Part shown: positions 1-5,695 of the stretch, piece after piece
How positions within the stretch are numbered: position 1 is the stretch's first letter
Layout: each line of letters starts with the position of its first letter
Source of the DNA: Gammaproteobacteria bacterium
GTDB taxonomy: Bacteria; Pseudomonadota; Gammaproteobacteria; Steroidobacterales; GCA-2729495
Assembly (NCBI GenBank): GCA_030429685.1
Contig: JAUIEY010000106.1
Coordinates: 1 to 6,785 of the forward strand
Length of the DNA: 6,785 nt
Reading direction: 5' to 3'
Position numbers and translations under genes: made by a program
Notes under the pieces: model-generated
Told to the model about the DNA's origin: nothing
What the model saw: the letters and a program-made list of their open reading frames with translations, nothing else
The model's database searches: none

Positions 1-2
1 AG

Positions 3-218
3 GGCGTGACCGACTCCATCTCGACCAAGGGGAACGCCCACGGGATCGAGGAGACGCTGGCGGCCATCGCCTCGGATCGGACCGGGTTCATCTTCACAAA
101 CCTGGTCGACTTCGACGCCCTCTACGGCCACCGCCGCAACCCCCAGGGCTACGCCGACTGTCTCGCCGCCTTCGACCGCGAGCTCCCCTCGCTGCTGGAG
201 GCGCTCAAGCCGGACGAC
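3..218 (+). pseudogene. deoB: Phosphopentomutase C-terminal-region fragment
   Basis: Phosphopentomutase interconverts (deoxy)ribose-1-phosphate and ribose-5-phosphate in the cytosol during nucleoside catabolism. The visible stretch carries the family's late region: a GVTDSISTKGN segment, then FTNLVDFDALYGHRRNPQGY, which includes the conserved N-x-VDFD-x-x-x-GHRR signature, then FDRELP and PDD. In intact DeoB the PDD is followed by a leucine/isoleucine-rich strand and the metal-binding TADHG motif. Here the match stops at PDD and a beta-lactamase sequence takes over, so the TADHG metal ligands and the rest of the C-terminus are missing. The N-terminal three quarters lie outside the window. Nearly all codons end in G or C, unlike every downstream gene, which suggests a different, GC-richer source. 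Confidence 0.82.
212..217. repeat. GGACGA microhomology at DeoB/beta-lactamase join
   Basis: The six bases GGACGA occur here, just where the phosphopentomutase match ends. They occur again at 299-304, where the beta-lactamase match ends. The copies are 87 bases (29 codons) apart, so the frame is kept. Such short matches at both borders are what microhomology-mediated joining or short-overlap mis-assembly leaves. A six-base match in GC-rich DNA can also be chance. Confidence 0.35.
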
Positions 219-302
219 ATTTTTCGCATCGCCTCCCAGTCCAAGGCTGTCACCGCCACGGCCGTGATGATGCTGTGGGAACACGGCCTGTTCCGGCTGG
301 AC
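219..302 (+). pseudogene. Serine beta-lactamase/esterase family (class C-like) fragment with SxxK motif
   Basis: About 28 codons read IFRIASQSKAVTATAVMM followed by a short LxEHGLFRLDE-like stretch. This is the signature start of the beta-lactamase-related serine hydrolase domain (AmpC/EstB type): F-R-I-A-S, then the nucleophile motif S-Q-S-K (234-245), then a helix and a G-x-x-x-LD(E/D) turn. In intact members this piece is preceded by an N-terminal strand and followed by a P-V-x-x-Y/F-x-P stretch and the YxN motif, all absent here. It is too short to fold or act alone. Third-position GC is about 86%, intermediate between its neighbours. The exact ends are uncertain by several bases, because both borders lie in GGACGA sequence that fits either partner. 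Confidence 0.72.
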
Positions 303-304
303 GA
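299..304. repeat. GGACGA microhomology at beta-lactamase/SGNH join
   Basis: Second copy of the six-base direct repeat described at 212-217. It encodes Asp-Glu in the LDE turn of the beta-lactamase fragment, and the SGNH-like sequence begins immediately after it. Confidence 0.35.
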
Positions 305-836
305 AGCGGGTAGCCTGGTGCCGGCCAAGTATGAGCATATTCCCGGGGTGCGGATACAGAATATTATTTATGCGATTCCGGGCGTGCAGTGGCTCAGTGA
401 AAATTCCTATTTTTATTCACTGCTGTTCAATTCCACCTGGGAATTTTTCAAGAATCGTCTGGCGCGGCAGGCGACCGAGCAGGTGGCGGAGTACGCGGTG
501 CCGCAAAAAGATGAGTACAGCAGCTATGAAATCGAACTGGCGGCCGCGTTACTTGAGCGTATGCACCGGGTTTGCAGGGACAATGGCATAACACTGGTTA
601 TTGTCGACATACCCTTGCTGGTTCGCGATGGCGAGGTAGTGTCTTCCTTTCCGGACAGCCTGCAGGCGGCGGCAAGGGAGCATAGCGATATATTTATCGA
701 CAGCACCGAGTTGTTCGCCGCGTATGCGGGTGCTGTGGAGTTGCAATTGCCGCATGGGCATCATCATATTTCCGAATTTTCCCATGCCCTGATAGGCGTG
801 GCTATCGGTGAGCGCGTGCTTCGGTCCCGGAACTGA
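303..836 (+). pseudogene. SGNH/GDSL-type hydrolase, C-terminal half only
   Basis: About 177 codons encode an alpha/beta protein with a late Rossmann-like strand (ITLVIVDIPLL) and a His-rich end, LPHGHHHISEFSHALIG, in the position of the family's block V, which normally supplies the catalytic His. The GDS nucleophile block and the Gly/Asn oxyanion blocks are missing, so this is the C-terminal half of an SGNH hydrolase. Proteins of this type in polysaccharide loci commonly add or remove acyl groups on glycans; that role is inferred here. Its moderate third-position GC resembles the adjacent ligase gene more than the preceding 300 bases, so this part probably belongs natively to the locus. Its last 35 bases overlap the convergent ligase gene. 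The true N-terminus has been replaced by the beta-lactamase/DeoB pieces. Confidence 0.62.
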
Positions 837-2322
837 TCCGGCCGGCCACTGCGCGGCGCGGCAGCACGTACTCGGTTGCGACGGCGCTAATGGCCAGCAG
901 GCACCAGAGCATCATGCCGGTGCGGCCCATGGCGCTGGTGGTTGTTGCCGCAACCAGCAGTCCGGCCAGCGTAAAAAACAGAGCGCGAAACAGTGTGCGC
1001 TGCTCTTCCGGCATGCCGGTCGCCTTACGCAGTACTCTGACCAAAGCCGCAAAGCCGCTGACGAACATCGCCACGTAAAGAATCAGCCCGCTATAGCCAC
1101 TGTTCAGCAAAACGATCAGGTACTGGTTCACCAGGTCCAGCAGGCCGGAAGACTGTCGTAATGCCTGCATGTCCGGATGCTCGTGGAAATTTGCTGAGCC
1201 GAACCAGGGATTCTCATTGGCGACCCGCAGGGACGTTTCCAGCAGTTGGGCACGATAGTCCACGGTACCGGCTGCCTGCGTGTCCTCGGCGCCTACGAAC
1301 GGCAGAATCGCCGCCACATCATCGGCAACGTCAAAATATGCCAGCGCCCCCCAGAGCAGCAACAACACCGCGCTGAGGCGAAAAAACTGTTTGCGGTTGG
1401 CGGTAAACAAAAATGCCATGCCAATAATGGCACCGCCGATCCAGTTACCGCGCGAAAAAGTAACGAAAACGCCGGCGGCAAGCACAGCCGCTATGAATGC
1501 GGTGATCAAAGGTTTGCGCATCTGCGGCAGCAGCGCCCAGCAAATTCCCAGACCTGCCGACAGGGCAAAGGCCGACTGTGAGGGGATGCTGAACGGGCCT
1601 GTGGCCCGCAGCATGCCCAGCCTTTCGATTGCCATAAATCGCGCGCCGCTGATATTGATGCGCAATTGCTCGTAGAGATGCCAGGTACGGAAGGTTTCGA
1701 AAACGTTCACACAGCCGGCAAAAAACAGCGCCGCCAGCAGTGCAAACAACACATGGCGGATGTCCTCGAGATTACGCAGATAGCGACTCAGTACCAGGTA
1801 GGGGATCAGGAAATCCAGCCCCAGGTAAGTGATACCGCGCAGCCCGTTGGTGAAACTGGTGTCGCGAAATGCCAGTGCAGCGTTGAGCAGGAAAAACGCC
1901 CAGATGTATTTGTCCAGCGGAAAGTGCAACAGCGGTTTTCTGCGGATTGCGCCAGGCAGCAACGGCAACAGCAACAATATTGTGAGCAGTTTTGTCCAGG
2001 TTATCCGCAGCAATGGAATGCCGATATGCAGGTCGTATCCCAGTGACGGCATAAGCGGTACAAGAAACAGATAAAGCGCAATCCGTGGAACAGGTTCCAC
2101 CGGCGCCAGTATCAGTATGCTGATCAGTACCACCACGAAGAATACCGCGTAGGGCGCGGGTAAAAAGGCGGTCAGCAGAAAACCCGTTACATTCAGGGCA
2201 ACAAAAAAATAAATGTTGCGTGCGCCGAGTCTTTCCGCTGCGGGAAAGGTGGCATTACACAGCCGCAGCGCCACGAATCCCAGCGCCATTACATAAATCA
2301 GGGGAATGATTTTGTCGGTCAT
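802..2322 (-). CDS. O-antigen ligase / Wzy-type polysaccharide polymerase family membrane protein
   Basis: This 506-residue inner-membrane protein has about a dozen hydrophobic segments, consistent with the O-antigen ligase/polymerase family (Wzy_C domain). Members join lipid-linked sugar repeat units on the periplasmic face, or transfer glycan to lipid A or protein. Visible marks are RATGPF (239-244), TFSRGNW (288-294, the conserved SRG-x-W segment ending a transmembrane helix), a large hydrophilic loop at about 330-400 with DYRAQLLETS and NPWFGSANF, and LVNQYLIVLLNSGYSGL (397-413) entering the last helices. The VN-x-YL form resembles ligase-like proteins of exosortase-associated exopolysaccharide loci, by memory of the family. 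ATG at 2320-2322 is chosen because an in-frame TGA lies three codons upstream; no strong ribosome site is seen. It diverges from the quinoprotein gene and overlaps the SGNH fragment by 35 bases. Ligase versus polymerase cannot be decided from sequence. Confidence 0.85.
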   Translation of the reverse strand: MTDKIIPLIYVMALGFVALRLCNATFPAAERLGARNIYFFVALNVTGFLLTAFLPAPYAVFFVVVLISILILAPVEPVPRIALYLFLVPLMPSLGYDLHIGIPLLRITWTKLLTILLLLPLLPGAIRRKPLLHFPLDKYIWAFFLLNAALAFRDTSFTNGLRGITYLGLDFLIPYLVLSRYLRNLEDIRHVLFALLAALFFAGCVNVFETFRTWHLYEQLRINISGARFMAIERLGMLRATGPFSIPSQSAFALSAGLGICWALLPQMRKPLITAFIAAVLAAGVFVTFSRGNWIGGAIIGMAFLFTANRKQFFRLSAVLLLLWGALAYFDVADDVAAILPFVGAEDTQAAGTVDYRAQLLETSLRVANENPWFGSANFHEHPDMQALRQSSGLLDLVNQYLIVLLNSGYSGLILYVAMFVSGFAALVRVLRKATGMPEEQRTLFRALFFTLAGLLVAATTTSAMGRTGMMLWCLLAISAVATEYVLPRRAVAGRISSGTEARAHR

Positions 2323-2463
2323 GAGTGCGCTTCAGGATTCGGCAGGTATAGACAGGGCAGGTTGTATGACACGACTTGCTCGGTTAACCTCACGACAGCT
2401 GGCATCTTGTCGCCGGACACCTGAAAGCTTAACCGAAGCACAACGGCGAGGATATAGGAATTC
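2323..2463. promoter_or_regulatory. Divergent intergenic region (likely promoters for both flanking genes)
   Basis: These 141 bases separate the start codons of the leftward ligase gene and the rightward quinohaemoprotein gene, so both upstream signals should lie here. I see no convincing sigma-70 pair. The best weak candidates are TATACC on the minus strand (2343-2348) and TTGTCG (2407-2412) with a poor -10 on the plus strand. An 8-base palindrome GGTTAACC sits at 2382-2389. CGGTTAA (2381-2387) is mirrored by TTAACCG (2429-2435), which could be an operator but may be chance. Confidence 0.45.
2448..2452 (+). promoter_or_regulatory. Ribosome binding site GAGGA for the quinohaemoprotein gene
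   Basis: GAGGA ends 11 bases before the ATG at 2464. A second AGGA at 2456-2459 is only 4 bases from the ATG and probably too close to be the main site. This supports ATG 2464 as the start, which also opens a good export signal. Confidence 0.5.
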
Positions 2464-4551
2464 ATGAAGCGGTTCGCGGCGTTTGCCTTAGCATTTGGTC
2501 TGGCCGCCGTGATCGCCGTGGCAACGCTGGCCGGCGATTCCCTGCAGTGGCGCGCCCAGGTACTGGCCCTTAAAGCGCGCGGCGAGCTCGAATTCATTAC
2601 CTGGCCGGAGACTTTCCGCTGGCTGCTGCCTGACAGTCCGGTTTATCTGAGCAATCTGATCACGGGGCGCAATCCGCACGTTGCCCTGACCAATACTCGC
2701 TATGTTTCTGCTGCCGATGCGCAACGCGGCGAGCAACTGTTCCGGCAGAATTGTTCAAGTTGCCACGGCGGTGCAGGCGAAGGCGGCAACGGTCCGCCAC
2801 TGAACGTTCCGTCGCGCTTTCGCAGCGACTGGGCTTTGTACCGGACTATCCAGCAGGGCGTGCCGGGGACATCCATGCCACCGCATGATATGCCCGACCC
2901 GGCCATCTGGCAGATCATCACCTATCTCGCAACCCTGGCGCCGGCACCGGAGGAGATTGTTGCCGATGCCGGGATCGATATTGCCGGTGCCGGTTTCGAC
3001 CGCATCCGGTCGCGTGACGGCGAAATGCAAAACTGGCTGAGTTATTCGGGTGGCTATGCCGGACAGCGATTCAGCAGTCTCGACGACATCCATGCCGGCA
3101 ATGTCCGCAATATCGCGCTGCAGTGGGTGTATCAGTCGGACACCACCTACAACAAGTTTCAGACTAATCCGCTGGTCGTTGACGGTGTGATGTTTGTGAC
3201 TGAACCACAGGGACGCGTGGTTGCACTGGATGCAGCAAACGGCAAGCTATTATGGGAGTTTGAACGGCCGATACCGGATCGCGAGGGCCTGGTGCTTTGC
3301 TGTGGTGTGGCCAACCGCGGCGTAGCAGTTCTGGACGGCCGGGTTTTTGTTACCACCATAGACGCACACCTGCTGGCGCTTGATATGCGCACCGGCCGGC
3401 TGCTGTGGGATACCACGGTCGCCGACTACCGCAGCGGCTACAGCATAACCGCTGCGCCGCTGGCAATTAATGGCAAAGTTGTTACCGGTGTCGCCGGCGG
3501 CGAAATGGCAATCCGCGGATTTGTGGCGGCATTCGATCCCGCGAATGGCGAGCCGTTGTGGCGTTTTGATACGGTGCCCGAACCCGGCGCTCCCGGCAGT
3601 GACACATGGGGTACAGCGCAGTGGGAAATTGGCGGCGCCGCTACCTGGATGACCGGCAGCTACGATCCGGAGCATGACCTCATTTATTGGGGCACCAGCC
3701 ATACCCTGCATGATCCTGATGCAGAAATCGGTGCGCATGACGAGCTTTTTGGCAGCTCCATCGTTGCATTGCGCGGCACCACGGGAGAGCTGGCGTGGCA
3801 TTTTCAGGCTACGCCGGATGACATCCATGGCTTTGATGCGGCGCAGATTCCGGTGCTTGTTGATATGGAGCTCAATGGTGCAACCCGTCAGTTGTTGTTT
3901 AACGGCAATCGGAACGGATACCTCTATGTGCTCGACCGGGTGACCGGCGAGTTTATTGCGGGGCAGGAGTTTGCCCGGCAAAGCTGGTCGGACGGTCTGG
4001 ATGCAGCCGGACGCCCGCAGGTTGTCCCCGCGGCCCGGCCGTCACGCAACGGCACCCTGGCATGGCCGAATTCAGTCGGGGCGACAAACTGGTGGCCGCC
4101 GACTTTCAGTCCTGCAACCGGCCTGCTGTGTTTGCCGGTCGTTGACGGGCCTTCAATGTATTACGTGCAGGATGTGAGTTACGCGCGCGGTAAACCCTAT
4201 GTGGCCGTGGTAGGGCGCCAGTCTTTCAATGAAGCCGCTAGTCGTTCGGTGCGTTGTCTGCATCCGGCCGACGGCTCGCTGGCCTGGGAAAAGCCGCTCA
4301 CTGCCGACGCCGGCCGCAGTTCCGCAATCACCATGTCAGGCCTGTTATCCACCGGCGGCGGCTTGCTGTTCACTGCGGACATGAACGATTTTCTTGCCCT
4401 GGATGCCGGCACCGGCGCGGAATTGTGGCGTCTCAATACCGGTGGTCGGGTGCTGGCATCGCCTGTCAGCTACCGTGCGAATGGTAAACAGTTTATCGCG
4501 GTGGCGGCCGGCAAAGCATTGCTGGTGTTCGGTTTGCCGGATCAGCCCTGA
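2464..4551 (+). CDS. Quinohaemoprotein: N-terminal cytochrome c fused to PQQ-dependent dehydrogenase-like eight-bladed propeller
   Basis: This 695-residue exported protein resembles PQQ-dependent alcohol dehydrogenases, which oxidise alcohols or aldoses in the periplasm and pass electrons to cytochrome c. Residues 4-23 are a signal peptide or N-terminal anchor. Residues 85-160 are a cytochrome c domain with haem site CSSCH (97-101) and likely axial Met138 (TSMPP). Residues 188-695 form the propeller, with eight W-type repeats ending near 266, 317, 369, 447, 501, 560, 610 and 657. Conserved marks include adjacent Cys279-Cys280 followed by VANRG, GGEMAIRGF with Glu347, and GNRNGYLYVLDR (481-492). 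Oddities: the usual GTGN metal-ligand Asn aligns with His413 (GTSH), and the usual catalytic Asp of the (W/H)D(Y/W)D motif aligns with Gly456 in HGFD, although Asp458 is kept. The haem domain is N-terminal, whereas type II alcohol dehydrogenases carry it C-terminally. Substrate unknown; activity may be altered or lost. The SGNH gene follows after 19 bases, probably in one operon. Confidence 0.88.
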   Translation: MKRFAAFALAFGLAAVIAVATLAGDSLQWRAQVLALKARGELEFITWPETFRWLLPDSPVYLSNLITGRNPHVALTNTRYVSAADAQRGEQLFRQNCSSCHGGAGEGGNGPPLNVPSRFRSDWALYRTIQQGVPGTSMPPHDMPDPAIWQIITYLATLAPAPEEIVADAGIDIAGAGFDRIRSRDGEMQNWLSYSGGYAGQRFSSLDDIHAGNVRNIALQWVYQSDTTYNKFQTNPLVVDGVMFVTEPQGRVVALDAANGKLLWEFERPIPDREGLVLCCGVANRGVAVLDGRVFVTTIDAHLLALDMRTGRLLWDTTVADYRSGYSITAAPLAINGKVVTGVAGGEMAIRGFVAAFDPANGEPLWRFDTVPEPGAPGSDTWGTAQWEIGGAATWMTGSYDPEHDLIYWGTSHTLHDPDAEIGAHDELFGSSIVALRGTTGELAWHFQATPDDIHGFDAAQIPVLVDMELNGATRQLLFNGNRNGYLYVLDRVTGEFIAGQEFARQSWSDGLDAAGRPQVVPAARPSRNGTLAWPNSVGATNWWPPTFSPATGLLCLPVVDGPSMYYVQDVSYARGKPYVAVVGRQSFNEAASRSVRCLHPADGSLAWEKPLTADAGRSSAITMSGLLSTGGGLLFTADMNDFLALDAGTGAELWRLNTGGRVLASPVSYRANGKQFIAVAAGKALLVFGLPDQP

Positions 4552-4556
4552 GAGCC

Positions 4557-4561
4557 GGAAG
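4557..4561 (+). promoter_or_regulatory. Ribosome binding site GGAAG deciding the GTG start of the SGNH gene
   Basis: GGAAG lies 9 bases before GTG 4571, inside the 19-base gap after the quinoprotein stop codon. It favours the GTG over the in-frame ATG at 4589. The tight spacing suggests co-transcription. Confidence 0.45.
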
Positions 4562-4570
4562 CATATCGCA

Positions 4571-5695
4571 GTGAACGCCCGCCGACCGATGCTTTATGTG
4601 CTCGCCGCGGCAGTGCTGGCACTGCTGGTTGAGGCGCTCAGTTTTGTCGCGGCTTCGATTCTGCTGCCAACGGGATTACTGGTCGCGCAGCCCGATGTGT
4701 CGGGCTACGCTGAATACCTGCAGATTCGCGATCCGCTGCTGGGCTGGCCGTCACCGGATATCTACGGAACCGGCGAATATGATGTCGCCGGCTCACGCAT
4801 TGTGCCGGCTTTTCCTGATGCCACGGCAGATTCATGCGTGGCGCTGTTCGGCGATTCATTTACCTGGGGTGATGAAGTCGGGCCTGAGCATGCCTATGGC
4901 AATGTTCTGGCGGAAATGCTGGGGTGCCGTGTCGCCAACTACGGTGTCGGTGGTTATGGCACCGACCAGGCAGCAATTCGTTATATGCAGGCTGTCAAAG
5001 ATGCTGCACCGGTTGTCGTGCTCGGGCATTTTGCCGACAACATCACGCGCAATGTCAATCAGCTGCGCGATTTCATCGCCGGCGGGCGCTTCGGTTTTAA
5101 ACCTCGCTTTGTTCTCGAACAGGGCAGGCTGCAACAGGTTCCGTTGCCGACACTGACGGCAACGGAGTACGGCAATGTCGCGACTGAAGCGGGCGAATTG
5201 CTGCCCCATGAATACTTTCAACCGGGTAAATGGGGTGCGGCCGGTGTACTGCAATTCCCTTATTCACTCGCGGTTGCGCATGCTGCAGCTCATTATCGCG
5301 TGACGGCGGCGTTGCAGGGAATTCGACCCACCTATGCGCCTTTTTACAGCGTTGACCATCCGTCCGGGGCGCTGCGGGTAACCGCTATGCTGCTGGCGCG
5401 TGCCGCCGCCGTGGCTGCGGCGCGCGGGCAGCGCTTTGTGGTATTGCTGATTCCCGATCTCCACGACCTGGAAGCAGTCAGGGCCGGCGAGCCTGCCGCC
5501 TATGCACCGCTGGCGGCAGCACTCGGCGCCATGGGTATCGAGGTAGTCGATGCGGTGGATTATTTTGTTGCCGAACATGCCGGCCGCGACTTCTGTGACC
5601 TGTTTGTAACCTGCGGCACATCACACTTCAACCCCGCAGGCTATCGCATGCTGGCCGAAGCGGTATATGCCGCAATTAATCAGTCAGCTGAATAA
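4571..5695 (+). CDS. Membrane-anchored SGNH/GDSL-type hydrolase
   Basis: This 374-residue protein has one N-terminal hydrophobic helix (about residues 7-32), then an extracytoplasmic SGNH fold. Block I is GDSFTWGDEV with nucleophile Ser96. Block II is NYGVGGYGTDQ (about 123-133). Block III is GHFADNITRN with Asn157. Block V is GTSHFNPAGY with His352. The Asp that usually lies three residues before the His is Gly349, so a classic Ser-Asp-His triad is not evident. Family members act as esterases or acyltransferases; beside glycan genes, O-acetyl editing of a polysaccharide is a reasonable inference. GTG 4571 is chosen because GGAAG (4557-4561) lies 9 bases upstream and this start gives an intact anchor helix. 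ATG 4589 is an alternative; the frame further upstream is a shadow of the quinoprotein gene. The gene lies 19 bases after that gene and overlaps the glycosyltransferase gene by 20 bases tail to tail. Confidence 0.83.
   Translation: MNARRPMLYVLAAAVLALLVEALSFVAASILLPTGLLVAQPDVSGYAEYLQIRDPLLGWPSPDIYGTGEYDVAGSRIVPAFPDATADSCVALFGDSFTWGDEVGPEHAYGNVLAEMLGCRVANYGVGGYGTDQAAIRYMQAVKDAAPVVVLGHFADNITRNVNQLRDFIAGGRFGFKPRFVLEQGRLQQVPLPTLTATEYGNVATEAGELLPHEYFQPGKWGAAGVLQFPYSLAVAHAAAHYRVTAALQGIRPTYAPFYSVDHPSGALRVTAMLLARAAAVAAARGQRFVVLLIPDLHDLEAVRAGEPAAYAPLAAALGAMGIEVVDAVDYFVAEHAGRDFCDLFVTCGTSHFNPAGYRMLAEAVYAAINQSAE

Larger units (their letters stand above)
3..836 (+). pseudogene. Chimeric open frame: DeoB fragment + beta-lactamase fragment + SGNH hydrolase C-terminus
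   Basis: A single frame is open from the left edge to TGA at 834-836. The GTG at position 6 is not a credible start, because the Gly codon before it (3-5) continues the phosphopentomutase match to the edge. The translation joins three unrelated protein families, none complete, with junctions near 213-221 and 300-308. Third-position GC, counted by eye, is about 68 of 71 codons in the first piece, 24 of 28 in the second and roughly 29 of the first 50 in the third, so the pieces have different composition. No known protein has this architecture. I therefore annotate it as a broken or chimeric frame rather than a functional gene. A real fusion by illegitimate recombination is possible but less likely than a joining artefact. 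The three parts are listed separately. Confidence 0.75.

Noticed and set aside
6..836. A complete 276-residue protein starting at GTG 6
   Set aside because: The phosphopentomutase match continues through the codon before the GTG to the edge, and the frame is a composite of three families.
1280..1675. Plus-strand open frames opposite the ligase gene (also 808-1161, 1246-1581 and 1666-2046)
   Set aside because: They are antisense to a membrane protein gene. Their translations are rich in Gln, Arg and Ala, as expected from reversed hydrophobic codons, and show no family motif.
2455..2464. GAATTC before the quinoprotein start as a cloning scar
   Set aside because: A single EcoRI-like hexamer is expected by chance and no vector sequence is seen.
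2319..2597. A 92-codon minus-strand frame spanning the divergent promoter region
   Set aside because: It covers the start and signal peptide of the quinoprotein antisense and shows no ribosome site or domain.
3250..3981. A 243-codon open frame on the minus strand opposite the quinoprotein gene
   Set aside because: It lies wholly antisense to a strongly supported gene, has no recognisable domain and is rich in Arg, Ala and Gly, as shadow frames in GC-rich genes are.
4394..4570. A 59-codon N-terminal extension of the SGNH gene starting at ATG 4394
   Set aside because: This stretch is the quinoprotein gene read in another frame. The extension would bury the membrane anchor, and GTG 4571 has a ribosome site and natural spacing.
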